From NCBI GenBank assembly GCA_016788635.1, contig JAEUSU010000004.1, positions 101,018-165,017 on the forward strand: 64,000 nt of DNA, given 5' to 3'. The notes beneath the pieces were generated by a model that saw only the letters and a program-made list of their open reading frames with translations, was not told where the DNA came from and ran no database searches. The stretch is from Flavobacteriales bacterium. GTDB taxonomy: Bacteria; Bacteroidota; Bacteroidia; Flavobacteriales_F; PHOS-HE28. Position 1 is the stretch's first letter, and the number at the start of each line of letters is the position of its first letter. Position numbers and translations under genes: made by a program. Below, piece after piece: positions 24,178-32,611 of this stretch.

Positions 24178-25983
24178 ATGCTACGCCGCATCGCCGATCA
24201 TTTGCGCACCCCTGCCGGGCGCGACCAGGTGCTCACCTACCTGGCCGAGGGCCTGGCCATGCTGGGCATGGTCTACGCCTACCACCTGGCCGCGCTTTTC
24301 GGCACGCAGGACCTGGACCTCTATGTCATCGTGCGGCGCAGCGTATCCTTCCTCTACCCGGTCATCCTGCTGGGCGCGGCGGTGGGCATCACGCGGTACG
24401 TGGCCATGGAGCACGTGGTGGAACGGCAGCGCGCCTACCTGCGCGGCAGCCTCACCTGGGTGTTGCCCCTGGCCGTGCTGGTGCTTCTTCCCTGCCTGCT
24501 CTTCGCCGATACGGTCAGCTGGCTGCTCTTTGGGGATGCCGATCATGGTGAACTGGTGCCACCGCTGGGGCTCATGATCGTGGCGGTGGCCTTGCACGGA
24601 CTGGCATACAGCTACCTGCGTGGCAGGGGGCGGTCCCTGCTCGCCAACACCCTCCAGTTCGTCAACCTGGGCCTCATGCCCTGCGTGGCCTTCTGGTCCT
24701 TTGCCCGATTGGAGGATGTGGTGTGGTTCACCGGCGGATCATGGACCTTCTTCTCCGCGCTGATCATCGTGCCGGTGCTCTTCAAGCCTTTCGCCGCGCA
24801 GCAGCGCCATCTGCGCACTGAACTGCTGCGCTACGGCTTGCCGCGTGTGCCCGGTGAGCTGGCCTTCGGCGCGCTGCTCACCGTGCCGGTCTATTTCGCC
24901 GCGCGCACACATGGGCTCGCGGTCTCCGGCCAGGTGGGCTTCGGCGCCACCCTGCTCAACCTGGCCGCCGCCGTGTTCGCGCCCGTCTCCTTGTTGCTGC
25001 TGCCCGCTTCGGCCGCACGGCTGGCCCGTGGTGATCATGCCGGCCTTGCCGCCAGCATGTCCCGCATGGTGCTCATGGTGCTGATGGCCTGCGCCGCCAT
25101 GACCGTCGGCTTCGAAGCCCTCGCCGGACCCTTCCTGGACATTTACCTCGGTGATGCGGGAAGTGAATACCTGGCCATGAGCCGGCTGGTCTTCCTCGGT
25201 GCGCTGCCTTTCGGCTTCTTCATCGGCTTGCGCAGTTTGCTGGATGCCTACTTCCACACGCCGCGCAACGGCATGAACCTGCTGAAGGCCTTTCTGCTGA
25301 TGCTGGCCGGCGGCATTCTACACCTGGTGGTACCCACCCCGTGGTACACCATGGGCGTGGTGATGGTGGTCTCGCTCATCTATCTGGGCTGGGCCACCTG
25401 GCGCGATGTGCGCTTCGTGCGGTCCGAGCTGGAGCGCCTCTCGCGCCGCTCCACCGAGGGGCTCCGCATCATGGTGGTGGTGGCCGCGCGCCGCGATCAT
25501 GACGACCATCCCGTGGCCCAGCGCCAGATGGAATCCTTTAGCCGTACGCACAACGCCATCGTTTCCGCCTATTACCTGGAGGACCGCACCAGCTTCTGGC
25601 GCCTGCTGGCGGACCGACGCCGCTTCAAGAAGGCCCTGCGCCTGCACCGACCTGATGTGGTGATGGTGCACTATGGTTCCGTGGCCGCACTCTTCACCGT
25701 GCTCAACAGTGCCGTGCCCGTGGTGGTGCGTTTCAGCGGCAGCGATCTGGACCGCAGCAGCGTGCCGGGGCCCCTGCGCGCCTTCCTCGGCGGTCTCTTC
25801 TCGCAGCTGGCGGCCTTCTTCGCCAGCGGCATTCTGCTGGCCGAGGAGCGCCTGCGCGGCCTGCTGTGGTGGCGCCATACGGAGGCCCACACCGTGGTGG
25901 GGGAGGATGCCGCAGCGGACGCGGCCACCTTCACCCTGCTGCGCGCGCAGGCCCTGCACATGGACCAGGGCACCGCAGGCTGA
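24178..25983 (+). CDS. Wzx-like lipid-linked oligosaccharide flippase fused to a GT4 N-terminal (acceptor) domain
   Basis: The first ~430 of 601 residues form 12 or so hydrophobic helices of the MATE/Wzx superfamily, which flips undecaprenyl-linked sugars across the inner membrane. From about residue 435 a soluble domain begins (GLRIMVVVAARRDHDDHPV). It continues with HRPDVVMVHYGSVAALF and VPVVVRFSGSDLDRSS, the N-terminal Rossmann half of a GT4 glycosyltransferase. The donor-binding C-terminal half is missing: the protein ends GTAG at 25983 and the next gene starts 40 nt later. A full GT-B enzyme needs both halves, so this half may bind an acceptor or be a relic. The start is set by the TACTTTCG box. 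Confidence 0.8.
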   Translation: MLRRIADHLRTPAGRDQVLTYLAEGLAMLGMVYAYHLAALFGTQDLDLYVIVRRSVSFLYPVILLGAAVGITRYVAMEHVVERQRAYLRGSLTWVLPLAVLVLLPCLLFADTVSWLLFGDADHGELVPPLGLMIVAVALHGLAYSYLRGRGRSLLANTLQFVNLGLMPCVAFWSFARLEDVVWFTGGSWTFFSALIIVPVLFKPFAAQQRHLRTELLRYGLPRVPGELAFGALLTVPVYFAARTHGLAVSGQVGFGATLLNLAAAVFAPVSLLLLPASAARLARGDHAGLAASMSRMVLMVLMACAAMTVGFEALAGPFLDIYLGDAGSEYLAMSRLVFLGALPFGFFIGLRSLLDAYFHTPRNGMNLLKAFLLMLAGGILHLVVPTPWYTMGVVMVVSLIYLGWATWRDVRFVRSELERLSRRSTEGLRIMVVVAARRDHDDHPVAQRQMESFSRTHNAIVSAYYLEDRTSFWRLLADRRRFKKALRLHRPDVVMVHYGSVAALFTVLNSAVPVVVRFSGSDLDRSSVPGPLRAFLGGLFSQLAAFFASGILLAEERLRGLLWWRHTEAHTVVGEDAAADAATFTLLRAQALHMDQGTAG

Positions 25984-26022
25984 GGACCTTGGCCGTCACC
26001 GGGTAACCGCCATCTTTGTCGC

Positions 26023-27120
26023 ATGCTCAAAGGCAAGACCGTCGCCGTCGTCGTTCCCTGCTACAACGAGGAGAGCCAGATCGGCTTCGTCATCGACACC
26101 ATGCCCGACTTTGTGGACCGCATCGTGGTGGTGAACGATTGCAGCCCCGACCGCACCGCCGAAGTGGTGAAGGAGCACATCACAAAGGACCGCTTGAAGG
26201 AAGGGGGCATGCGCATACCGCCCTACACGGTGGAGCGCACCCGCTGGAACGAGGCCGAACTGGTGTTGCAGGAGGAGAGCGAGCGCGAGATGGAGCATTA
26301 CGTGCCCAGTGAGGTGGTGAACGAGCACCCGGAGACCGACCGCGTCATCCTCATCAACAACCTGAAGAACGGCGGGGTGGGGGCCGGCATCGCGCGCGGC
26401 TATAAATGGTGCCAGGACCACGCCATCGACTGCACCGCCGTGATGGCCGGCGATGGCCAGATGGACCCGCACGAGCTGGAGAGCATCTGCCTTCCCGTGA
26501 TCGACGAGGGCATCGACTACGTGAAGGGCAACCGCCTGATCCACCGCAGCGCCTGGCTGGTGATCCCCCGCGTGCGCTTCTTCGGCAACAGCATCCTCAG
26601 CATCCTTACCAAGCTCGCCAGCGGCTACTGGCGGGTCAGCGATACCCAGACCGGCTACACCGCCATCGGGCTGCGCGCCATGCAGGCCATCAAGCTCCAC
26701 AAGATCTACCGCAGCTACGGCATGCCCAACGACATGCTGGTGAAGCTGAACATCGCCCAATGCACCCTGCGCGAGGTGGAGATCAAGCCCGTGTACCGCG
26801 TGGGCGAACAGAGCAAGATGAAGGTGATGAAGGTGATCCCCCGCGTGAGCCGCCTGCTCATCAAGAGCTTCTTCATCCGCCTCTACCGCAAGTACCTCTT
26901 CAAGGACTTCCACCCGCTCTTCATCTTCTACAACTACGCCTTCCTGGCCATCCTCATCTCGCTGCCGTACGCGTGGAAGATCGGCAAGGCCTTCGCCACC
27001 GGCACCAATGTGAACACCGAACCGCTGATCGCCTTCCTCTTTCTGGCCACCAGTGGTTTCCAGGCGCTCATTTTCGCCATGTGGATGGACATGCAGGACA
27101 ACGAGCGGCTGTACAAGTAG
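26023..27120 (+). CDS. GT2 family (polyprenyl-phosphate sugar transferase type) with C-terminal membrane helices
   Basis: The 365 residues carry a GT-A domain: VAVVVPCYNEESQIG, VVVNDCSPDRT, and the DxD-like GDGQMDP. LIHRSAWLVIPRVRFFGNS and TQTGYTAIG are typical of DPM1/GtrB-like GT2 enzymes. Two hydrophobic segments at the C-terminus suggest membrane anchoring. It probably makes a polyprenyl-phosphate sugar for use by GT-C enzymes, several of which lie nearby. Between the DxxD-type loop and NGGVGAGIARGY there is an insertion of about 50 charged residues. A CATCTTTG box ends 4 nt before the ATG. Confidence 0.85.
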   Translation: MLKGKTVAVVVPCYNEESQIGFVIDTMPDFVDRIVVVNDCSPDRTAEVVKEHITKDRLKEGGMRIPPYTVERTRWNEAELVLQEESEREMEHYVPSEVVNEHPETDRVILINNLKNGGVGAGIARGYKWCQDHAIDCTAVMAGDGQMDPHELESICLPVIDEGIDYVKGNRLIHRSAWLVIPRVRFFGNSILSILTKLASGYWRVSDTQTGYTAIGLRAMQAIKLHKIYRSYGMPNDMLVKLNIAQCTLREVEIKPVYRVGEQSKMKVMKVIPRVSRLLIKSFFIRLYRKYLFKDFHPLFIFYNYAFLAILISLPYAWKIGKAFATGTNVNTEPLIAFLFLATSGFQALIFAMWMDMQDNERLYK

Positions 27121-27141
27121 CCGCTGGGCAAGTGAGTGCCG

Positions 27142-27156
27142 CCTGCCGGCGGCAGG
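27142..27156. repeat. Palindrome CCTGCCGGCGGCAGG
   Basis: A 15-bp palindrome in the gap after the GT2 gene. It shares its outer arms with the 19-bp palindromes at 50399-50417 and 55576-55594. Confidence 0.55.
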
Positions 27157-27165
27157 TGAATACAG

Positions 27166-27266
27166 GCCGCAGATGACGCAGATCCCGCAGATAGCCCCGT
27201 GCATCAAAGGGGCTGGGTTGTACGTCTGGGCTTCATTTCATCTGCGCCATCTGCGTCATCTGCGGC
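27166..27266. repeat. 27-bp inverted repeat of the CGCAGAT(G) type
   Basis: The left arm (27166-27192) starts GCCGCAGATGACGCAGAT; the right arm (27240-27266) ends in its reverse complement. The arms match at 25 of 27 positions. The spacer holds a smaller stem (GCCCC at 27194 with GGGGC at 27209). It sits between two same-strand glycan genes. Related CGCAGAT-type intergenic repeats occur in many unrelated bacteria. Confidence 0.75.
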
Positions 27267-27317
27267 TTCTTGCATTCATCTCCGTCCAGTGACCGGTCCC
27301 TGCGGCTACCCCCCGGA

Positions 27318-27325
27318 TATCTTTG
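27318..27325 (+). promoter_or_regulatory. Bacteroidota -7 box (TATCTTTG) for the amidotransferase gene
   Basis: Exact TANNTTTG match ending 6 nt before ATG 27332, so the transcript should begin at or within a few bases of the start codon. Confidence 0.55.
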
Positions 27326-27331
27326 CCGCCC

Positions 27332-29368
27332 ATGTGCGGCATCTTCGGCATCCTCGCCAAGGCGGAAGCGGGCATCTCACAGCCCCTCGCAGAAAGCATC
27401 ATCCGTGAGCTCTTCATCCTGAGCGAGACGCGCGGCAAGGAGAGCAGCGGCATCGCCATCCGCGGCGCGGCCGATCGCACCATCCACGTCACCAAGGACG
27501 ATGTACCCGCCAGCGAACTGATCCGCTCACAAGCGTACCGGTCGTTCCTGGACAAGGCCCTGAAGTCCGGCTTCGCACAAGGGCAGCGGGAACTTGCTGT
27601 CATCGCCCACAGCCGCCTGGTCACCAACGGCACGCAGGAGCACAACTTCAACAACCAGCCCTGCATCAAAGACGGCATCGTGATGGTGCACAACGGCATC
27701 GTCACCAACGTGGATGCACTGTGGGCGAAGTATGCCGGGCGCATCCAGCGCAAGTATGAGGTGGACACTGAAGTGCTCGCCGCGTTGTTCCGCTTGTTCC
27801 TGAAGGAAGGGCAGGGTCCAGTGGAGGCCATCCGCCGCGTCTTCGCTGAAATGGAGGGCGCCGCCAGCGTGGCCATCCTGATCAACGATGCCCAACAGGT
27901 GCTGCTCGCCACCAATACCGGTTCGCTCTACACAATAGATGATCCGGGTGGAAGCATTGTCTTCGCCAGCGAGGCCTACATCGCACGAACCTTCACCGGC
28001 AGGGAAGGGGTGAAGGAGCGTTTCGCGGGTAAGGAAGTGCAGTGGGTACAGCCCTTCACCGGCAAATTGGTGGACCTGTCCAACTGGGCCATCACGGATT
28101 TCGGCCTGAAGGAGGACACGCCCGGACCAGCGCTGAACCGTATCGATGCATTTGCCATCACCGACCATTCGCGCGGTGGGGGAGCCGTTGCGGCTACCGC
28201 CATCGCCACCAGCGATGAAGGCCGCCTGCGCAAGCTGATCGAGTTCCCCGAGGAGGTGATGCGCACGATCCGCCGCTGCACCAAGTGCCTGCTGCCGGAG
28301 ACCTTCCCGTACATCGGCTACGATGGGAAAGGGGTATGCAACTACTGCCACAGCTACCAGCCCAAGGGCATCATGGTGGACAAGCGGCCCGCCTTCGAGG
28401 AAGTGCTGAAAAAGTACCGCCGCGATGATGGGAAGCAGGACTGCATCGTGGCCTTCAGTGGTGGACGCGACAGCAGCTACGGCCTGCATTTGCTGGTGAA
28501 AGAGTTCGGCATGAAGCCGCTCACCTTCACCTACGATTGGGGCCTGGTGACGGACCTCGCGCGGCGCAACATCGCGCGCATGACCGGCCAGCTCGGCGTG
28601 GAGAACATCCTGGTGAGCGCCGATATCAAGATGAAGCGCCGCAACGTGCGCCTGAACATGGAGGCCTGGCTTCAGCGTCCGCGCCTGGGCATGATCCCGC
28701 TGTTCATGGCGGGCGACAAGCACTTCTTCGTGCACGTGAACAACATCCGGCGGCAGACGGGCATTCCCTGCGACATCTGGATGGAGAACAAATTGGAGAA
28801 CACCGACTTCAAGGCGGGCTTCGCAGGGATCCGGCCCAACTTCGACAAGGAGCGCATCGACAAGCAGAGCACCCTGGCCAAATTGCAGATGCCGCTCTAC
28901 TACATGCGCAATTTCCTGGCGAACCCAGGCTACCTCAACACCAGCCTGCCCGACACCTACAGCGCCTTCAAGGCCTACTACACCGAGCCGCGCGAAGTGT
29001 ACCTGCTGCTCTTCGACTTCATCCCCTGGGACGAAGGGACCATCGAGCGCACACTGATCGGCGAATACAATTGGGAGCTGTCTCCGGACACCACCAGCAG
29101 CTGGCGCATCGGCGACGGCACGGCGGCCTTCTACAACTATGTGTACGGACTTGTCGCTGGCTTCACCGAGTTCGACACCTTCCGCAGCAACCAGATCCGC
29201 GAGGGCATGATCACCCGTGAAGAGGGGCTGGCGGCCGTGCTCCGCGAGAACCGCCCCCGCTTCGAGAGCATGCAGTGGTACTTCGAGACCATTGGTGTGG
29301 ACATGGAGCGCGCGCTGAAGGCCATCAACGCCATGCCGCGATCGTACCGGAAGGCCGTGTTCGCATGA
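27332..29368 (+). CDS. Class II glutamine amidotransferase fused to WbpG-like N-acetyl-sugar amidotransferase
   Basis: The 678 residues begin MCGIFGIL, so Cys2 is the glutaminase nucleophile after Met removal. The N-terminal Gn-AT_II domain continues with ETRGKESSGIAIR, HSRLVTNGTQEHNFNNQP and MVHNGI. From about residue 310 the protein becomes WbpG/PseA-like: CTKCLLPETFP and GVCNYCHSY form a pair of CxxC zinc-type sites, and FSGGRDSSYG (near 374-381) is the PP-loop ATP site. Such enzymes turn an N-acetyl sugar into an acetamidino sugar. Usually ammonia comes from separate HisH/HisF-type partners; here the glutaminase is in the same chain. It is coupled (ATGA) to the next membrane gene. Confidence 0.85.
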   Translation: MCGIFGILAKAEAGISQPLAESIIRELFILSETRGKESSGIAIRGAADRTIHVTKDDVPASELIRSQAYRSFLDKALKSGFAQGQRELAVIAHSRLVTNGTQEHNFNNQPCIKDGIVMVHNGIVTNVDALWAKYAGRIQRKYEVDTEVLAALFRLFLKEGQGPVEAIRRVFAEMEGAASVAILINDAQQVLLATNTGSLYTIDDPGGSIVFASEAYIARTFTGREGVKERFAGKEVQWVQPFTGKLVDLSNWAITDFGLKEDTPGPALNRIDAFAITDHSRGGGAVAATAIATSDEGRLRKLIEFPEEVMRTIRRCTKCLLPETFPYIGYDGKGVCNYCHSYQPKGIMVDKRPAFEEVLKKYRRDDGKQDCIVAFSGGRDSSYGLHLLVKEFGMKPLTFTYDWGLVTDLARRNIARMTGQLGVENILVSADIKMKRRNVRLNMEAWLQRPRLGMIPLFMAGDKHFFVHVNNIRRQTGIPCDIWMENKLENTDFKAGFAGIRPNFDKERIDKQSTLAKLQMPLYYMRNFLANPGYLNTSLPDTYSAFKAYYTEPREVYLLLFDFIPWDEGTIERTLIGEYNWELSPDTTSSWRIGDGTAAFYNYVYGLVAGFTEFDTFRSNQIREGMITREEGLAAVLRENRPRFESMQWYFETIGVDMERALKAINAMPRSYRKAVFA

Positions 29369-30405
29369 ACGATTGGCTGCATCTGGTGCTGGTCACCTTG
29401 CTGACGAACATCGGCGTTGGAGCCGTGTGGGCCAGTCTCTTGCTGCAGAGGAGGAATGAACTGGGTCTTGGCCGTACGGTCATCGTCATCATCGGGCTTG
29501 GTCTGGCGCCATGGTCTGTTTCCTGGTGCTTGAATATCCTTCTACTCCTCCTGCCTGGGCTGCCCCATGGGGCTGTGCTTGGCGTGGTGCTTGGGTTTTT
29601 TCTTCTGCTCGGGGTACTGGGAAGGCACGGTTGGAAAGAGTTGTTGGAATGGATCAAGGAGCGGCCGGCCATGCTGCGGTCGACAGACTTCATGTCCTTT
29701 TTATTCATCACCGCGATCATGGCCGTGGGAGCACTGATGCTGCTCACCTTCAAACCCCTGGCAGACCACGATATTCTGGAGTACGGCACCCAGGGGCGGA
29801 TCTTCCTGCGGGACATGGCCGTGCATTACGAACGGCATCACTACGATCCCATTTCGGGCTTCTATTATGTAGGCCTTCATGGCTTCAGCTTTCCTCTGCT
29901 CTTCACGTGGGAAGGTCTTTTCGGTCCGACCACGGATATCTGGGTGCGAAGCATGACCCCCTGGTATGTGTGGTTGCTGGTAGCCTTGATCTGGTCCACC
30001 ATGCGGAGTGTGGGGCCATGGGCACCCCTCTGGACACTAGCCCTTATGGGGAGCACGCTGGCCTTCATCTACATGGACCTCATCTATCATGTTGACCCGC
30101 TGCGCGTCTTCTTTTTCACCGCTTCCATGTTGTTGTTCGTGCAGTTGATTCAGACGCCTTCGATCGCCACCGCGTTGGTGTTGGGCGTTCTTCTAGGCGC
30201 CCATGCGCACCTCCATTCCCTGGGCATGATCCTGGGCTGTCTGATGTGCGGTGTGTTGCTGGTCGTCAACTGGGCGTCCATCGCATCACGCATCCGATGG
30301 GTGCTCGTCGCAGGCGTGCCTTTCATGCTCGCTGGTGGGGCGCATTACATCGTTGACATGCTCTATGGCACGGGCTGGCTGCTGAAGGATATCACCTGGT
30401 TCTGA
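29365..30405 (+). CDS. Polytopic membrane protein, possible GT-C glycosyltransferase N-terminal part
   Basis: The 346 residues are almost all hydrophobic helices (about ten). ADHDILEYGTQGRIF, just after a helix, offers the acidic residues expected in a GT-C catalytic loop. No soluble C-terminal domain is present. Its ATG overlaps the upstream amidotransferase stop (ATGA). The next gene starts 2 nt after its TGA, in another frame, and supplies more helices plus a soluble tail; together they would match the length and layout of the 639-residue GT39-like protein at 7931-9850. Family assignment is tentative. Confidence 0.65.
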   Translation: MNDWLHLVLVTLLTNIGVGAVWASLLLQRRNELGLGRTVIVIIGLGLAPWSVSWCLNILLLLLPGLPHGAVLGVVLGFFLLLGVLGRHGWKELLEWIKERPAMLRSTDFMSFLFITAIMAVGALMLLTFKPLADHDILEYGTQGRIFLRDMAVHYERHHYDPISGFYYVGLHGFSFPLLFTWEGLFGPTTDIWVRSMTPWYVWLLVALIWSTMRSVGPWAPLWTLALMGSTLAFIYMDLIYHVDPLRVFFFTASMLLFVQLIQTPSIATALVLGVLLGAHAHLHSLGMILGCLMCGVLLVVNWASIASRIRWVLVAGVPFMLAGGAHYIVDMLYGTGWLLKDITWF

Positions 30406-30407
30406 AC

Positions 30408-31340
30408 ATGCGCCTCACCAAGGAAATGCGATGGATGTTACCTGCGGGGGTGGCCGTGCTGCTCAGCGTCCTCTACTTCGGCATCCTGATGCCGGTCCGG
30501 TCGAGCGGTGACCAGTCGCTCTTCGAGCGGGGACTGGACAGTCCCTTGCGGCTCTGGCTGAATGGCTACCTCGGTGTGTTCTTCAACCTGCGTTTCCTTG
30601 GTAACAGCATGTGGCTGTTGTTTCCCATGCTCTTTCTGGGGCTGCTCAATTGGCGCAGCTTGAAGGCCTGGCGGCAGGGTCTGTTGCTGTTCCTGTTCGT
30701 TGCCATTGTGGTGATCGGTGCAATGGGCGGCTTCAATTACAGGTACAGCTTCACCTTGGTGCCTGTACTGTTGATGCTGCTTGTTGCCGTTTTGAATGAG
30801 CGGATGGAACTTGAAGGACTGGCCATACGTGCACGTGATCGGGTCTTTCTGGGTTTGGCCCTAGCTGCAGTGGTCAACCTGGCCATGGCTGTGACGCATC
30901 GCCGCATGGTGGCGGCGAAAGACCCGGCGCGCAAAGCCGCGCCGATGGCCGCACTGACCGACCCCCGCAGACTGGACAGCACCCCGAAAGACCTGGATGG
31001 CTGGTTGACGGAACTGGGCGTGGGACCAGGGGACACCGTCCTGGTGAACAATCTCCCCATCTACTTCTACACGACCGATCGCGTGGGTGTCTACTACTGG
31101 TGCGGTAGCGACACTTACTATGGCCCTTCTGGTGAGCGATCATGGCTGCGCACGCGGACCGATGACGAGGCGGCCATTTTCATGCGGGACAGTTTGCAAA
31201 GCCGGTTCATTTTCGGCGATGAGAACCTGAACCGGTATGACCCGCGCTACCAGTCCTTCCTGAACACGCACTGCACGCTGCTGGCCACGGACCCCAAGGG
31301 CCACACCCTGCACCGGCTGGCGGATACCTTTGGCCGCTGA
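30408..31340 (+). CDS. Membrane protein with soluble C-terminal domain, possible GT-C C-terminal part
   Basis: The 310 residues have about four or five helices in the first 170, then a soluble region with GDTVLVNNLPIYFYTTDRVG and HTLHRLADTFGR. The tail resembles the periplasmic domains that follow the membrane part of GT39-like enzymes (compare GDLVLIHAPAGIMDFYARRW in the gene at 7931-9850). It directly follows the 346-residue membrane protein and precedes a flippase. It may be a stand-alone subunit or the second half of a split gene. Confidence 0.6.
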   Translation: MRLTKEMRWMLPAGVAVLLSVLYFGILMPVRSSGDQSLFERGLDSPLRLWLNGYLGVFFNLRFLGNSMWLLFPMLFLGLLNWRSLKAWRQGLLLFLFVAIVVIGAMGGFNYRYSFTLVPVLLMLLVAVLNERMELEGLAIRARDRVFLGLALAAVVNLAMAVTHRRMVAAKDPARKAAPMAALTDPRRLDSTPKDLDGWLTELGVGPGDTVLVNNLPIYFYTTDRVGVYYWCGSDTYYGPSGERSWLRTRTDDEAAIFMRDSLQSRFIFGDENLNRYDPRYQSFLNTHCTLLATDPKGHTLHRLADTFGR

Positions 31341-31342
31341 GC

Positions 31343-32611
31343 ATGCGGCCGCCCCAGGGAAAATTCTCCACCGACCTGTATTGGAACGCCGGGGCCTTCG
31401 GCCTCAGCGCGCTGCTGGGCGTGCTCATCAACCTGCTCATCGTGCGGGCCTACGATGCGGCCGCGCTGGGCGTGTTCAACCTGGTGTATGCGGTGTACAT
31501 CCTGCTCTCCCAACTGGCGGTGGGCGGTGTGCATCTCGCGGTCCAGGCCTTCGTGCCACGGGAGATCCAGCAGGGCCGCAGGCCCGATGTGTACCTCTCG
31601 GCCGCCCTGGTGCTGAGCACCGCCACGAGCCTGGTGGTGATGGCGGCCGCCTGGTGGGGCCGGGAGCTGCCGGGCCGCTGGTTCGACAGCGCGGCCGTGG
31701 TGGCGGCCTTCCCACTGGCCATCGGCGGCCTGCTCTTCTTCAGTTGGAACAAGGTGCTGCTGAGCTTCCACAACGGCGCGCGCCGCATGCGTCTGTTCGC
31801 CGTGTTCCAGCTGCTGCGCTTCACCTTCCTCTTCCTCATGCTCGCCATACTGGTGTGGCGCGGCGCCCCACCCGAACAGCTGCCCCTGGTGCTTGCCGGG
31901 GCGGAGATGCTGCTCTTCCTGCTGCTGTTGCCGGTGACACTGCGCTGGTGGTCGCCCCTGCGCACCGAAGGCCTGCGCGGCGCCCTGGGCCGTGGTTTCC
32001 GTTTCGGCAACCGGGCCTTGCTGGGCAACATCCTGCTGGACGTGAACACCCGGGTGGACGTGTTCATGCTGGGCATCTTCCTCAGCGATGCGATGGTGGG
32101 CCTCTACAGCTTCGCCGCCACCGTGGCCGAAGGGTTGATGCAGCTGCCGGTGCTCTTCCGCAACAACATCAACCCGGTGATCACCCGCGCGTGGCACCAG
32201 GGCGGGCAGCGCCTGCTGGGGCGTGTGGTCACGCGCAACCGCCGGGCCTTCTTCCGCTTGCTGGCGCCCTTGGTGGTGCTCACCGTTCCGCTCTTCCCCG
32301 TGGCGCTGTGGGTGCTGGGCATGAAAGAGGAGCCGATGACGGTGTGGGCGCTCTACGCCATCCTGGCCGCGGGCATCGCCCTCACCAGCGGCCACCAGCC
32401 CTTCCTCATGCTCTTCAGCCAATTGGAGCATCCGGGCTGGCAGACGGTCTTCATCTTCCTGGTCTTCCTTTCCAACGTGGTCTTCAACCTGCTCTTGATC
32501 CCCTGGCTGGGTGTGTACGGTGCGGCCATCGGCACGGCGCTTTCCTTCTTCACGCTGGCCATGCTGATGCGGGTGCTGGCGCGGCGCGTGTTCAACATCA
32601 GCATCCGATGA
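31343..32611 (+). CDS. Wzx-like oligosaccharide flippase
   Basis: The 422 residues form about 12-14 hydrophobic segments of the polysaccharide biosynthesis (MATE/Wzx) family. The start is typical (LYWNAGAFGLSALLGVLINLLI), and GNILLDVNTRVDVFMLGIFL marks the central helices where flippases carry charged residues in the channel. It would move undecaprenyl-linked glycan units outward. It starts 2 nt after the upstream stop and overlaps the following GT2 gene (ATGA). This is the second flippase in the region; the other, at 24178, has a C-terminal fusion. Confidence 0.85.
   Translation: MRPPQGKFSTDLYWNAGAFGLSALLGVLINLLIVRAYDAAALGVFNLVYAVYILLSQLAVGGVHLAVQAFVPREIQQGRRPDVYLSAALVLSTATSLVVMAAAWWGRELPGRWFDSAAVVAAFPLAIGGLLFFSWNKVLLSFHNGARRMRLFAVFQLLRFTFLFLMLAILVWRGAPPEQLPLVLAGAEMLLFLLLLPVTLRWWSPLRTEGLRGALGRGFRFGNRALLGNILLDVNTRVDVFMLGIFLSDAMVGLYSFAATVAEGLMQLPVLFRNNINPVITRAWHQGGQRLLGRVVTRNRRAFFRLLAPLVVLTVPLFPVALWVLGMKEEPMTVWALYAILAAGIALTSGHQPFLMLFSQLEHPGWQTVFIFLVFLSNVVFNLLLIPWLGVYGAAIGTALSFFTLAMLMRVLARRVFNISIR

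Noticed and set aside
27527-28735. Long minus-strand frame opposite the amidotransferase
   Set aside because: No recognisable motif; the sense strand has catalytic Cys, CxxC pairs and PP-loop.
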